Assembly (NCBI GenBank): GCA_900637135.1 | Contig: LR134353.1 | Location: 1,116,001 to 1,180,000, forward strand | Length of the DNA: 64,000 nt | From: Mycolicibacterium flavescens | GTDB taxonomy: Bacteria; Actinomycetota; Actinomycetes; Mycobacteriales; Mycobacteriaceae | Reading direction: 5' to 3' | Shown: positions 17,457 through 26,598 of the stretch, in pieces | Layout: every line of letters starts with the position of its first letter | Position numbering within the stretch: position 1 is the stretch's first letter | Position numbers and translations under genes: made by a program | The notes under the pieces: model-generated | Database searches by the model: none | The model's input: the letters and a program-made list of their open reading frames with translations, nothing else | Told to the model about the DNA's origin: nothing

Positions 17457-18059
17457 ATGAGCGATGAACCGCCGCCTCCGGCAAGCGGTCCGTCTTCACC
17501 CGACGGTTCGCAGGGCGGCGGAACTCCGCCACCGCAAATGGTGACCGGCTATCCACCTCCAGCGCAACCGGTTCAAGCACTACCGAGAGAGGCTTACACG
17601 CCCTGGTTCACTCGCGTCTTGGCATGGCTGATCGATAACATCCCCACGTTCCTCATCCTCGGCATCGGCTGGGCCGTGTTACTCGCAACGCAGGAAACCA
17701 CCTGCGTGACAGAGTATTCAGAAACCGACATGCGTGAGATCTGCGTGATGGAGCCGTCGATGCTGGGGCAGGCGTCGGCCGCCCTCATCGCTCCGGTACT
17801 CGTTCTTACATACGTGATCTGGAACTACGGTTACCGCCAGGGGACCACCGGCTCCAGCATCGGCAAGTCGATGCAGAACTTCAAGGTAGTCAGTGAAAAG
17901 ACCGGGCAGCCAATCGGGTTCGCTATGTCGATCCTGCGGCAACTGGCGCATACCATCGACGCCGCGATCTGCTATATCGGCTATTTGTTCCCGCTGTGGG
18001 ACGCCAAACGGCAGACCAATGCGGATAAACTCGTCTCCACCGTCTGCTTACCGCTGTAG
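17457..18059 (+). CDS. pra: proline-rich RDD-family membrane protein Pra
   Basis: A 200-residue protein. A proline/glycine-rich cytosolic N-terminus of about 45 residues leads into an RDD domain with about three transmembrane helices. The core motif YTPWFTRVLAWLID starts the domain, and NYGYRQGTTGSSIGKS and LWDAKRQTNADK are typical of the mycobacterial proline-rich antigen homologue (Rv1078). The proline-rich part is shorter than in Pra of M. tuberculosis. Its function is unknown. A TAGATT box lies about 40 bases upstream. It is followed 17 bases later by another proline-rich membrane protein, probably in one operon. Confidence 0.88.
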   Translation: MSDEPPPPASGPSSPDGSQGGGTPPPQMVTGYPPPAQPVQALPREAYTPWFTRVLAWLIDNIPTFLILGIGWAVLLATQETTCVTEYSETDMREICVMEPSMLGQASAALIAPVLVLTYVIWNYGYRQGTTGSSIGKSMQNFKVVSEKTGQPIGFAMSILRQLAHTIDAAICYIGYLFPLWDAKRQTNADKLVSTVCLPL

Positions 18060-18076
18060 TCAACCGGGAAGGTCAC

Positions 18077-19033
18077 ATGACTGATCAACCGCCCCCTCCG
18101 CCGGAATACAATCCTCCGCCACCACCCGGTGGTTATCCGCCCCCGCCGCCACCCGGGGGTTACCCACCTCCTCCGTCACCCGGCGGGTATCCACCGCCAG
18201 GTGCTGGTTATCCGCCACCGGGGCAGGCCGGTTACCCGCCTCCAGGCGGCTATCCGCCGCCGGGTGAGCCGGGATACCCTGGCGTTCAGAGGTATAGCGT
18301 CGGACAGGCGTTCTCGTGGGCGTGGGGGAAGTTCACCTCCAATGCCGCCGCACTGATCGTTCCGACGCTGGTCTACGGGCTGATCATCGCCCTGCTACAG
18401 GTGCTATTTGGCGTCCTGTCGGCCCTCGTGGAACCGGAATCGACCAGTTACACGTCCGACGGCGATGGTTTTGCCTTCTCGTTCAATGTGTCTGGACCCG
18501 CCAGCCTCACCATCACCATTGTCGGCTGGCTAGTCTCCCTCGTCGTAGGCGGAGCTATCCAATCCGCCTACTACAATGGCATGTTGCGTATCGCCAACGG
18601 TCAACCGGTAAATATCGGATCGTTCTTCAAACCGCGTAGCGTGGGCAGCGTCATCATCGCCAGCCTGATCGTCGGATTCCTTTCTTCAATCGGCTATGCG
18701 CTGTGCTTCGTTCCCGGTTTCATCGTGACCATCTTCACGATGTTCACCGTGATCGCCCTGCTGGACCGCAACCTCTCGCCGATCGACGCGATCAAAACGA
18801 GCTTCGACATCGCGAAGAATAACTTCGGTCAGGTGCTGCTGACATTGCTGGCTGTCTTCGCCATCACGGTCGTCGGGGCGTTGCTCTGCGGCGTGGGTCT
18901 GCTCGTCGCGCTTCCGCTGGTCGCGCTCATCGAGGTGTACGCCTATCGCAAGCTCAGCGGGGGCCAGGTGGCCGACCTCAACCCGCAACCATTACCGCCC
19001 GGTCCGCCGCCTCAAGTCACCCCGCAGCAGTAA
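18077..19033 (+). CDS. proline/glycine-rich multi-pass membrane protein (Rv2560-like)
   Basis: A 318-residue protein. The first 70 residues are a low-complexity run of GGYPPP and GYPPPG repeats. Then follow about six hydrophobic segments (for example residues 95-120, 150-170, 195-215, 215-240 and 255-290), and the tail is again proline-rich (PLPPGPPP). It resembles the proline- and glycine-rich membrane protein Rv2560 of M. tuberculosis and shares the tail organisation with Pra just upstream, though the membrane parts are not alike. The repeats are imperfect at DNA level and may vary between strains. Role unknown. Confidence 0.85.
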   Translation: MTDQPPPPPEYNPPPPPGGYPPPPPPGGYPPPPSPGGYPPPGAGYPPPGQAGYPPPGGYPPPGEPGYPGVQRYSVGQAFSWAWGKFTSNAAALIVPTLVYGLIIALLQVLFGVLSALVEPESTSYTSDGDGFAFSFNVSGPASLTITIVGWLVSLVVGGAIQSAYYNGMLRIANGQPVNIGSFFKPRSVGSVIIASLIVGFLSSIGYALCFVPGFIVTIFTMFTVIALLDRNLSPIDAIKTSFDIAKNNFGQVLLTLLAVFAITVVGALLCGVGLLVALPLVALIEVYAYRKLSGGQVADLNPQPLPPGPPPQVTPQQ

Positions 19034-19037
19034 CCGA

Positions 19038-20210
19038 TCATCGGAAGGCGCTGACGCCGGTCAGCGCCTCTCCGATGACCAACTGATGCACCTCCGAGGT
19101 GCCCTCGTACGTCAGCACCGACTCCAGGTTGTTGGCGTGCCGGATGACCGGATACTCCAGGGTGATCCCGTTGGCGCCCAACAGGGTTCGACACTGACGG
19201 GCGATCTGGATGGCCTCGCGGACGTTGTTCAGCTTACCGAGGCTGACCTGCTCGGGCTTGATCTTGCCCTCGTCCTTGAGCTTGCCGAGGTGAAGGGCGA
19301 GGAGTTGAGCTTTGCCGAGTTCGACTGCCATATCGGCGATTTTGGCCTGAGTCAGCTGGTAGCCCGCCAGCGGTTTGTCGAACACCTCCCGTGTGCCGAC
19401 GTAGTCGAGCGCGCTCTGCAGGCAGTCCCTGGCGGCGCCGACACTGCCGAACACGATGCCGAACCTGGCCTCCGACAGGCAGCTGAGCGGCCCGGACAGT
19501 CCGCGCGCGTCGGGAAGCTTCGCGTCGGCCGGCAACCGGACGTCGTCGAGGTGCAATTCCGAGGTGACCGAGGCCCGCAGCGACAACTTGTGTGTCATGT
19601 CGGTCGCGGAGAATCCCGGCGTTCCGGCGGGCACCAGGAATCCGGCGACCCCGTCGTCGGTTCGGGCCCACACGACCGCCAGATCGGCAACCGACCCGTT
19701 GGTGATCCACATCTTCGAACCGCGCACGATCCAGTCCGATCCGTCCCGCTTGGCGGTCGTGCGCATCCCGCCCGGATTGGAGCCGAAGTCGGGTTCGGTC
19801 AGCCCGAAACACCCGATGGCCTCACCGGTGGCCATCGCAGGCAGCCACTGGTTGCGCTGCTCCTCGCTGCCCCAGCGGTGGATCGCGAACATCGCCAGCG
19901 AGCCCTGCACCGACACCAGGCTGCGCAGCCCGCTGTCCACCGCCTCGAGTTCCTGGCACACCAGGCCGTAGGCCGTCGCGGTCGATCCGCCGCAGCCGTA
20001 ACCCTTGAGGTGCATGCCCAGAAGCCCGAGCTTGCCGAACTCGGCGGCCAGTTCGCGAACCGGCACCTGACCGGTTTCGAACCACTCGGCGATGAACGGC
20101 CGCAGCCGCTGTTCGCCGAACCGGCGCACGGTCTGGCGCAGCTCGATGTCCTCGGGTGAGAGCAGGGAATCCAGCTCGAGCATGTCCTCGAGGCGGGTCG
20201 CAGAATTCAT
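19038..20210 (-). CDS. acyl-CoA dehydrogenase, glutaryl-CoA dehydrogenase type
   Basis: A 390-residue FAD enzyme of the acyl-CoA dehydrogenase family. The FAD-binding segment CFGLTEPDFGSNPG (about residue 135) and the WITNGS block are present, and the catalytic glutamate is in TYEGTSE near residue 370. The block GLTEP..GSNPGGM followed by TTAKRDG is typical of the glutaryl-CoA dehydrogenase branch, which oxidises and decarboxylates glutaryl-CoA in lysine and tryptophan breakdown. M. tuberculosis FadE7 (Rv0400c) is the likely relative. I do not recall such a gene beside metB in M. tuberculosis, so this is a local insertion. It converges on the proline-rich gene with a 4-base gap. Confidence 0.85.
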   Translation of the reverse strand: MNSATRLEDMLELDSLLSPEDIELRQTVRRFGEQRLRPFIAEWFETGQVPVRELAAEFGKLGLLGMHLKGYGCGGSTATAYGLVCQELEAVDSGLRSLVSVQGSLAMFAIHRWGSEEQRNQWLPAMATGEAIGCFGLTEPDFGSNPGGMRTTAKRDGSDWIVRGSKMWITNGSVADLAVVWARTDDGVAGFLVPAGTPGFSATDMTHKLSLRASVTSELHLDDVRLPADAKLPDARGLSGPLSCLSEARFGIVFGSVGAARDCLQSALDYVGTREVFDKPLAGYQLTQAKIADMAVELGKAQLLALHLGKLKDEGKIKPEQVSLGKLNNVREAIQIARQCRTLLGANGITLEYPVIRHANNLESVLTYEGTSEVHQLVIGEALTGVSAFR

Positions 20211-20261
20211 GGGACATGTCTACCCGGTCGGCATGCGGCACAGTCGTGGCTAGGCTGAGCG

Positions 20262-21428
20262 GTGATGTCGAAGAACGAAACGCAGGGCCTTTCTACTCAG
20301 GGTCTTTCCACGAAGGCCATCCACGCCGTCCGACCCGATCTGACCACGGGTGCCGTCAACGCGCCGATCTACGCCAGCTCGACGTTCGCGCAGGACGGCG
20401 TCGGCGGGCTGCGCGGAGGCTACGAATACGCCAGAACCGGCAACCCCACCCGGGCGGCGCTCGAGGTCTCCCTCGCCGCGGTGGAGGCCGCGGCCTACGG
20501 GCGGGCGTTCTCCTCGGGCATGGCGGCGACGGATTGCGCGTTGCGGGCGGTTCTGCGGCCCGGTGACCACGTGGTGATGCCCGACGACGCTTACGGCGGG
20601 ACATTCCGGCTGATCGACAAGGTATTCACCAAGTGGGGCATCGACTACACCGCCGTTGCGCTCGCCGATCTGGACGCGGTGCGCGCGGCGATCACGCCGA
20701 ACACCCGGTTGATCCTGGTCGAGACGCCGACCAACCCGCTGCTGTCGATCGCCGACATCAGCGCGATCGCGCAGATCGCGGCGACGTCGAATGTGAAAGT
20801 GTTGGTGGACAACACCTTCGCCTCACCCGCGCTGCAGCAGCCGCTGCTGCTGGGCGCCGACATCGTGTTGCACTCGACCACCAAGTACATCGGGGGGCAC
20901 TCCGACGTGGTGGGCGGCGCGCTGCTGACCAACGACGAGGAACTCGACGCCGCGTTCGCCTTCCTGCAGAACGGTGCGGGCGGGGTGCCCGGACCCTTCG
21001 ACGCCTACCTCACCCTTCGCGGCCTGAAGACACTAGTGATCCGCATGCAGCGGCACAGTGACAACGCGGCCGTCATCGCCGAGTTCCTCGAGGGACATCC
21101 CGCGATCGAGACCGTGCTCTACCCGGGGCTGCCCACGCATCCGGGCCACGAGGTCGCGGCAAGGCAGATGACCGGCTTCGGGGGCATGATCTCCGTGCGA
21201 CTGCGCGGGGGAGCGGAGGCCGCGCGCAAACTGTGTTCCCGCACAGAGGTTTTCATTCTCGCCGAGTCGTTGGGCGGCGTCGAATCGCTGATCGAGCACC
21301 CCGGCGCCATGACCCACGCGTCGACCGCCGGTTCCCAACTGGAGGTCCCCGATGACCTGGTGCGGCTGTCGGTCGGTATCGAGGACGTCGCGGATCTGCT
21401 GGCCGACCTTGAGCAGGCTTTGAGCTAG
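20262..21428 (+). CDS. metB: cystathionine gamma-synthase/lyase MetB
   Basis: A 388-residue PLP enzyme of the Cys/Met metabolism family. The family signature DIVLHSTTKYIGGHSD near residue 205 contains the PLP lysine, and YEYARTGNPTR near residue 50 is the usual substrate-site block. MetB joins O-acetyl- or O-succinylhomoserine with cysteine, or cleaves cystathionine. With cbs upstream it links the two transsulfuration directions. The start is GTG 20262 or ATG 20265. A TAGGCT box at 20251-20256 predicts a transcript start at about 20263, so the mRNA is probably leaderless or nearly so. Confidence 0.92.
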   Translation: MMSKNETQGLSTQGLSTKAIHAVRPDLTTGAVNAPIYASSTFAQDGVGGLRGGYEYARTGNPTRAALEVSLAAVEAAAYGRAFSSGMAATDCALRAVLRPGDHVVMPDDAYGGTFRLIDKVFTKWGIDYTAVALADLDAVRAAITPNTRLILVETPTNPLLSIADISAIAQIAATSNVKVLVDNTFASPALQQPLLLGADIVLHSTTKYIGGHSDVVGGALLTNDEELDAAFAFLQNGAGGVPGPFDAYLTLRGLKTLVIRMQRHSDNAAVIAEFLEGHPAIETVLYPGLPTHPGHEVAARQMTGFGGMISVRLRGGAEAARKLCSRTEVFILAESLGGVESLIEHPGAMTHASTAGSQLEVPDDLVRLSVGIEDVADLLADLEQALS

Positions 21429-21431
21429 CGG

Positions 21432-22094
21432 CTAGGTCAGCGCCGGGCGCAGCGCCGAGGCCGTGACCGCCAGGTTCATCTCGGGCAGCGCCGTCGGTGA
21501 CTCTTCGACCCAGCTGCCCAGCGCGATCTCGCCGGCGCGGGCATGCACCCACCGCCAGCCCCGGTCATTGAGGCTGAGCAGTGCGCCCAGACCGTCGATC
21601 GCGTGCAGCAGCGTGATGATCGCGGCTGCGGTCGGGCCCGGCGGCCTGCGATCGAACAGCGCCGACAACAGCGCCGAGCGCGCGTGGCCGACGCGGTTGC
21701 GGTTGGTCAGCGGCCATGCGAACTCGTGTCCGAACCGCTTGTCCGGCAGAGGGATACGTCGGATCTGACCGGTTCGCTCCAGATGGCCGACGACGTTGCT
21801 TTCGGTGTGCTTGGCCAGCCGCTTGACCGCCGATCGGGGCCGCAACGGGCGGCGCTGCAACAGCGAAAACGCCGGTTCTGCGACCGGGTCCGTCGCGCCG
21901 GCCACCGACAACGCGATCAGGCGGCCCGGTTCGACCGGGTCACCGTCGACCGACGGGCGGATTCGGCAGGCCAGGGCCAGGTCGAGCAGCACCGCGGCGG
22001 CCAACACCCGCTCCCGGCGCGGACGGTCGAGAACCGGTTGCGCCGAAGCGTTGTCGAGCAGCAGCAGGAAAAGGTCCTCGGCGATCTGCGCCAT
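21432..22094 (-). CDS. GPP34/GOLPH3-family protein
   Basis: A 220-residue protein that opens with AEDLFLLLLDN, the typical start of the GOLPH3/VPS74 (GPP34) fold, and goes on as an alpha-helical domain with a long basic stretch near the middle. Eukaryotic members bind phosphatidylinositol 4-phosphate. Many actinobacteria carry copies of unknown role. The eukaryotic lipid-binding residues cannot be assigned by eye here. It follows greA on the same strand after a 61-base gap containing a small hairpin. It converges on metB with a 3-base gap. Confidence 0.75.
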   Translation of the reverse strand: MAQIAEDLFLLLLDNASAQPVLDRPRRERVLAAAVLLDLALACRIRPSVDGDPVEPGRLIALSVAGATDPVAEPAFSLLQRRPLRPRSAVKRLAKHTESNVVGHLERTGQIRRIPLPDKRFGHEFAWPLTNRNRVGHARSALLSALFDRRPPGPTAAAIITLLHAIDGLGALLSLNDRGWRWVHARAGEIALGSWVEESPTALPEMNLAVTASALRPALT

Positions 22095-22097
22095 GAG

Positions 22098-22117
22098 CGG
22101 ATGCTAAACCGCATCCG
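22098..22117 (-). terminator. short hairpin between greA and the GPP34 gene
   Basis: CGGATGC (22098-22104) and GCATCCG (22111-22117) form a 7-base-pair stem with a 6-base loop. It lies after greA and directly before the next start on the minus strand. There is no run of T, so it is either a weak terminator or a leader element. Confidence 0.3.
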
Positions 22118-22155
22118 GTCCGCGACTCGAATTCGGCTGGGAGTGGGCCGGGCCG

Positions 22156-22650
22156 TCAGGCGTGATACGGCTCGGCCTCGAGCAGCTTCACCTTGACCGT
22201 GCTGCCGCTGGGCACCGTGTAGGTGCGCACGTCGCCGACCTTCGCGTCGAGGAGCGCCTCGCCCAGCGGGGACTTCGGCGAGTACACCTCGAGCTTGCCG
22301 TCGCTGATGCCCTCTTGGCGGGTGGCGATCAGGAAGGTCTCGGTGTCGCTCTCGTCGTCGCCGTACTGCACCTTGACCACCGAGCCGGGCAGCGCGACGC
22401 CGGACTGCTTGGGCGCCTCGCCGACCTTGGCGCTGTTGAGCAGTTCCTGCAGCTGACGGATCCGGGCCTCCTGCTGGCCCTGCTCCTCGCGGGCGGCGTG
22501 GTAGCCGCCGTTCTCGCGGAGGTCACCCTCTTCGCGGCGGTCATTGATCTCGGCGGCGATGACGGGCCGGTTGGCGATCAGCTGGTCGAGCTCCGCCTTC
22601 AACCGGTCGAATGCCTCCTGGGTAAGCCAGGTGACCTGCGTATCGGTCAT
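22156..22650 (-). CDS. greA: transcription elongation factor GreA
   Basis: A 164-residue GreA. The N-terminal coiled coil (residues about 8-80) contains the [20 protein letters not shown] segment with the acidic tip residues (ENGGYHAA) that reach the RNA polymerase active site. The C-terminal FKBP-like domain (SPLGEALL) follows. GreA rescues backtracked polymerase by stimulating transcript cleavage. The start ATG at 22650 has AGGAG in front of it. The leader region contains two hairpins that cannot form together (see 22739-22811). Confidence 0.95.
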   Translation of the reverse strand: MTDTQVTWLTQEAFDRLKAELDQLIANRPVIAAEINDRREEGDLRENGGYHAAREEQGQQEARIRQLQELLNSAKVGEAPKQSGVALPGSVVKVQYGDDESDTETFLIATRQEGISDGKLEVYSPKSPLGEALLDAKVGDVRTYTVPSGSTVKVKLLEAEPYHA

Positions 22651-22738
22651 ATCGTCGCGCTCCTGTCCTTCTGGGTCTTGCGGCGTGCTCGCGCTTTTCT
22701 CGCGTAAGACGTCTCGTGGTACGGCGCCGGGGCTTGAC

Positions 22739-22811
22739 GTGTATTGCCGCGGTTCACGTGCTCAAGCACAGCACCAAATGCAGCAATACACGGCTCCAGC
22801 AGGAACCGTGT
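22739..22811 (-). promoter_or_regulatory. two mutually exclusive hairpins upstream of greA
   Basis: In minus-strand RNA, bases 22811-22802 pair with 22797-22788 as a complete 10-base-pair stem with one U-G pair and the 4-base loop UGCU. A second stem pairs GTGTATTGC (22791-22783) with GCAATACAC (22747-22739) around an inner stem GTGCT/AGCAC. The two share bases 22788-22791, so only one can form at a time. The stem pair ends about 90 bases before the greA start. It could be an attenuator, a terminator for the upstream DUF4307 gene or a small RNA. Confidence 0.45.
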
Positions 22812-22896
22812 ACCCGACCATGGTAGCACCGACGGGCCAATCGGATTTCACGAATTCGCAGTTCGCCGTTTGCCGGACCGACGAATCAGCATGATT

Positions 22897-23319
22897 TCAA
22901 GGGGCCACCAGATACGACGGCACGTCGGTTCCGCACCCGTAAATATCGCCGATCACGGGCTGGCGGGTCGCTTTGACCGGTGCGGTCACTTGCACCGTCT
23001 GTTGCGAGGCCGGCGGGACCAGCACCTCCCGACGGCCCGTCTCGGCGCCGTCGATGGAGCGGGCGCGCACGATGCAGACGACCGGCTGGGACGGGTCCTC
23101 GCGGGTGACGCTGATCGTGACCGACACCGTCTCGTCGTCGACCAGTTCGTAGGCGCCCAGCTCGCCCGTCACGGGCTCGCTCTCGAACCGTCCGAACGCC
23201 ACCACGGCGACCGTCACCCCCACCGCCAGCGCGAGCAACGTGAACGCGACCGCGACCCAACGGCGGCGGTTACCGGGCAGCCGCTGGCGGCCGTAGCGTG
23301 CGGCGGGGCGCTCGATCAT
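22897..23319 (-). CDS. DUF4307 family membrane protein (Rv1081c-like)
   Basis: A 140-residue protein. A basic N-terminus (about 25 residues) leads to one hydrophobic segment (about residues 26-46) and then an external domain of about 95 residues with two cysteines (VVCIVRA and YGCGTD). This is the layout of the DUF4307 family found across actinobacteria next to mca and greA. The function is not known. The gene runs divergently from mca, which starts 119 bases away. Confidence 0.85.
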   Translation of the reverse strand: MIERPAARYGRQRLPGNRRRWVAVAFTLLALAVGVTVAVVAFGRFESEPVTGELGAYELVDDETVSVTISVTREDPSQPVVCIVRARSIDGAETGRREVLVPPASQQTVQVTAPVKATRQPVIGDIYGCGTDVPSYLVAP

Positions 23320-23438
23320 CTGGTTTTCTATGCCCGTCGGTCGGATAGATCTACAGAACTGGAACTATAGGGACTATTGAGACGTCTCCGCGGGTTGATA
23401 TCGCCGGAGACGACAGCGCGATGATAAGGCAGAGCAGG

Positions 23439-24308
23439 TTGAGTGAACTGCGGATGATGGCGGTGCACGCCCACCCGGACGACGAGTCCAGCAAGGGTGC
23501 CGCCACCATGGCTCGGTACGTGGACGAGGGTGTGCGTGTGCTTGTGGTCACGCTCACCGGCGGCGAGCGCGGCGACATCCTCAACCCGGCCATGGACCTG
23601 CCCGAGGTGCACGGCCGGATGGCCGAGATCCGCCGCGACGAGATGGCCAAGGCCGCCGAGATCCTCGGCGTCGAGCACCGCTGGCTCGGCTTCGTCGACT
23701 CCGGCCTGCCCGAAGGCGACCCGCTTCCGCCGCTGCCGGAAGGCTGCCTCGGGGTGGTGCCGCTCGAGCAACCGGTGGAGGCGCTGGTGCGCGTCGTGCG
23801 CGAGTTCCGGCCACACGTGATGACCACCTACGACGAGAACGGCGGCTATCCGCATCCGGACCACATCAGGTGCCACCAGGTGTCGATGGGTGCCTACGAC
23901 GCCGCCGGTGACCACCTCCTGTTCCCCGACGCCGGCGAGCCGTGGGATGTCCAGAAGCTGTACTACACGCACGGCTTCGTGCGACAGCGGATGCAGCTGC
24001 TGCAGGACGAGTTCGCCAAACACGGGGAGGTCGGCCCGTTCGAGAAGTGGCTCAAGCACTGGGATCCCGAGCACGACATCTTCGCCAAGCGGGTGACCAC
24101 CCGCGTCGAGTGCGCCAAGTACTTCGCGCTGCGCGACGACGCGTTGCGCGCGCACGCCACCCAGATCGACCCCAACGGGGACTTCTTCCGCGCGCCGATC
24201 GAATGGCAGCAACGGCTCTGGCCCACCGAGGAGTTCGAGTTGGCCCGCTCGCGCGTGCCCGTATCGCTTCCTGAGGACGACCTCTTCGCCGGGATCGAGG
24301 GCCGATGA
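23439..24308 (+). CDS. mca: mycothiol S-conjugate amidase Mca
   Basis: A 289-residue zinc hydrolase of the LmbE/MshB family. The zinc motif AHPDDES lies near residues 10-16, and the third ligand is in PHPDHIRCH near residue 140. Mca splits mycothiol S-conjugates to a mercapturic acid and glucosaminyl-inositol, a detoxification step. Known Mca proteins begin MSELRLMAVHAH; here the matching start is TTG at 23439, which gives (L)[11 protein letters not shown]. An ATG at 23421 would add six residues and is the alternative. The stop overlaps the next start by 4 bases (ATGA). Confidence 0.93.
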   Translation: MSELRMMAVHAHPDDESSKGAATMARYVDEGVRVLVVTLTGGERGDILNPAMDLPEVHGRMAEIRRDEMAKAAEILGVEHRWLGFVDSGLPEGDPLPPLPEGCLGVVPLEQPVEALVRVVREFRPHVMTTYDENGGYPHPDHIRCHQVSMGAYDAAGDHLLFPDAGEPWDVQKLYYTHGFVRQRMQLLQDEFAKHGEVGPFEKWLKHWDPEHDIFAKRVTTRVECAKYFALRDDALRAHATQIDPNGDFFRAPIEWQQRLWPTEEFELARSRVPVSLPEDDLFAGIEGR

Positions 24309-24592
24309 ACCTCCTGCTCGCCGTCGACCTGCTGGCCCAGCAGGAACCACCCAGGGACACCGGACCGGACTTCGGCAAGGCCAGCCCGTTGGGCCTGCTG
24401 ATCGTGGTGCTGCTGCTGGTCGGCACGTTCCTGCTGGTCCGGTCGATGAACCGGCAGCTGCGCAAGGTGCCGGACTCGTTCGACCCGCCGGATGCGGAAG
24501 CCGACCAGATCGCCGAGCCGCCCGACGAGCCCCAGGCGCCGATCGAGTCCGATGCGCCGCCCGACGGGACGAAACGTGAGCCCGGGGGCTAA
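24305..24592 (+). CDS. small single-pass membrane protein (Rv1083-like)
   Basis: A 95-residue protein. A weak hydrophobic start is followed by one clear transmembrane helix ([18 protein letters not shown], residues 28-45) and an acidic proline-rich tail with many D, E and P residues. The start ATG overlaps the mca stop, so it is translated together with mca. Its end overlaps the start of the 24576 gene by 17 bases. It has been conserved beside mca in mycobacteria. The function is unknown, but the position suggests a link to Mca or to the DUF255 protein. Confidence 0.83.
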   Translation: MNLLLAVDLLAQQEPPRDTGPDFGKASPLGLLIVVLLLVGTFLLVRSMNRQLRKVPDSFDPPDAEADQIAEPPDEPQAPIESDAPPDGTKREPGG

Positions 24593-26588
24593 CACACTCT
24601 CGCGGGCCACCAGCCCGTATCTGCGTCAGCACGCCGCCAACCCGGTGCACTGGCGCGAATGGACGCCTGAGGCGCTGGCCGAGGCTGCCGACCGCGATGT
24701 GCCGATCCTGCTGTCGATCGGCTACGCGGCCTGCCACTGGTGTCATGTCATGGCCCACGAGTCGTTCGACGATGACGAGGTCGCCGCGGTGATGAACGAC
24801 GGCTTCGTCTGCATCAAGGTCGACCGCGAGGAGCGTCCCGACCTCGATGCGGTGTACATGAGCGCGACTGTTGCGCTCACGGGGCAGGGTGGCTGGCCGA
24901 TGACCTGCTTCCTCACTCCCGACGGCAGGCCGTTCTTCTGCGGGACGTACTACCCGAAGCCGACCTTCCTCCAGCTGCTGGCCGCGGTCATCGACACCTG
25001 GCACAACCGCCGCGGCGAAGTCGAGCAGGCGTCCGAGAAGATCACCGAGGAACTGCGGACGATGGCGGCCGGGTTGCCCGGCGGGGGACCGCCGTTGCAG
25101 CCCGCGCTGTGCGACCACGCCGTTGCCGCGGTGCTGCAGGACGAGGACGTCGCTCGCGGTGGATTCGCCACCAATCCCGCTGGCGCACCGAAGTTTCCAC
25201 CATCGGCGTTGCTCGAGGGTCTGCTGCGCAATCACGAACGCACGGGCGACATCATGCCCATCGAAACCGTCGAGCGGACCTGCACGGCGATGGCCCGCGG
25301 CGGAATCTACGATCAGTTGGCGGGCGGCTTCGCCCGCTACAGCGTCGACGCGGCCTGGGTGGTTCCGCACTTCGAGAAGATGCTTTACGACAACGCCCTA
25401 CTGTTGCGGGTGTACGCCCATTGGGCGCGACGTACCGGAAATCCGTTGGCGCACAAGGTAACCGTCGAAACAGCCGCATTCATCATCGACGAACTCGGCG
25501 CCGACGGCATGTTCACGTCGTCGCTGGATGCCGACGCGGACGGGGGGGAAGGCCTGACGTACGTCTTCACCCCCGCGCAACTGCGCGGGTTCCTCGGTGA
25601 CGACGACGGGCAGTGGGCGGCAGAGCTTTTCGCCGTGACCGAGGTGGGCACATTTGAGCAGGGTGCGTCGGTGCTGCAGTTGCCGCGCGACCCCGACGAC
25701 CAGGACCGGTTCGTCAGTGTGCGGGCAGCGCTGCTGGCGGCCCGGCTCACCCGGCCGCAACCCGGCCGCGACGACAAGGTCGTCACCGGGTGGAACGGGC
25801 TGGCGATCACGGCGCTCGCCGAAGCCGCTGTCGCGCTCGACCGGCCCGAATTGCTCACCGCCGCAACGAATTGTGCGCGCGGCGTGTGGAATCTGCACGT
25901 CGTCGACGGCAGACTGCGGCGGGCGAGCCTCGGCGGTGCGGTCGGCGACAGCGCCGGGATTCTCGAAGACCATGGGGCGTTGGCCACCGGCCTACTGACC
26001 GTTCACCAGATGACGGGTGACCCGGACTGGCTGGAGGCCGCGATGACGCTGCTCGACATCGCGCTCGAGCACTTCGCCGACCCGGGCCGGCCCGGCCGGT
26101 GGTTCGACACCGCCGACGACGCCGAGGCATTGATGGTGCGGCCGGCCGATCCGCTCGACGGTGCGACACCATCGGGTGCGTCGTTGATCGCCGAGGCGCT
26201 GCTCACCGCAGCGCACCTCGCCCCCGCCTGGCGGGCGGATCGCTACGGCGCGGCGGCCGAGGCCACTCTGGCGGCGGCCACGCCGATCCTGACCCGGCTG
26301 CCGCGCTCGGGTGGACACTGGCTCGCCGTCGCAGAGGCGGCGGTGCGCGGGCCGATCCAGATCGCAGTGGCGTGTGACCCTGGCCGGTCGGAACTGTTGT
26401 CGGCAGCGCGGCGGCTCGCGCCGGGCGGAGCGGTCGTCGTCGGCGGCGTGGTGAATTCGTCCGAACTGCTGATCGACCGCGACCGCGTCGGCGGCGCCGA
26501 CGCCGCCTATGTGTGCCGTGGCAGAACGTGCGACCTGCCGGTCACCACGGCGCCGGAACTCGCTGCCGCCCTGGGCGCGTCCGTGTAG
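24576..26588 (+). CDS. thioredoxin-like DUF255 protein (YyaL/SPATA20 family, Rv1084-like)
   Basis: A 670-residue protein. The N-terminal domain is thioredoxin-like: YLRQHAANPVHW opens it and CHWCHVM near residue 53 contains the CxxC pair. The rest is an (alpha/alpha)6-type barrel like the N-acylglucosamine-2-epimerase or cellulase folds, with GGIYDQLAGGFARYSVD and VPHFEKMLYDNA as the best conserved blocks. The biochemical role is not established. GTG 24576 is chosen as start because it leaves a short overlap with the preceding gene and opens the family's normal N-terminus. Context: an mca operon. Confidence 0.87.
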   Translation: MSPGANTLSRATSPYLRQHAANPVHWREWTPEALAEAADRDVPILLSIGYAACHWCHVMAHESFDDDEVAAVMNDGFVCIKVDREERPDLDAVYMSATVALTGQGGWPMTCFLTPDGRPFFCGTYYPKPTFLQLLAAVIDTWHNRRGEVEQASEKITEELRTMAAGLPGGGPPLQPALCDHAVAAVLQDEDVARGGFATNPAGAPKFPPSALLEGLLRNHERTGDIMPIETVERTCTAMARGGIYDQLAGGFARYSVDAAWVVPHFEKMLYDNALLLRVYAHWARRTGNPLAHKVTVETAAFIIDELGADGMFTSSLDADADGGEGLTYVFTPAQLRGFLGDDDGQWAAELFAVTEVGTFEQGASVLQLPRDPDDQDRFVSVRAALLAARLTRPQPGRDDKVVTGWNGLAITALAEAAVALDRPELLTAATNCARGVWNLHVVDGRLRRASLGGAVGDSAGILEDHGALATGLLTVHQMTGDPDWLEAAMTLLDIALEHFADPGRPGRWFDTADDAEALMVRPADPLDGATPSGASLIAEALLTAAHLAPAWRADRYGAAAEATLAAATPILTRLPRSGGHWLAVAEAAVRGPIQIAVACDPGRSELLSAARRLAPGGAVVVGGVVNSSELLIDRDRVGGADAAYVCRGRTCDLPVTTAPELAAALGASV

Positions 26589-26591
26589 CGT
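26586..26591 (+). promoter_or_regulatory. -10 box, leaderless start of the 26599 gene
   Basis: TAGCGT fits TANNNT and predicts transcription from about 26598, one base before the ATG. It lies across the end of the preceding gene. Confidence 0.5.
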
Positions 26592-26598
26592 TCGGCGC

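Noticed and set aside
23328..25370. 680-residue open frame on the minus strand
   Set aside because: It is antisense to mca and the DUF255 gene, with no domain seen.
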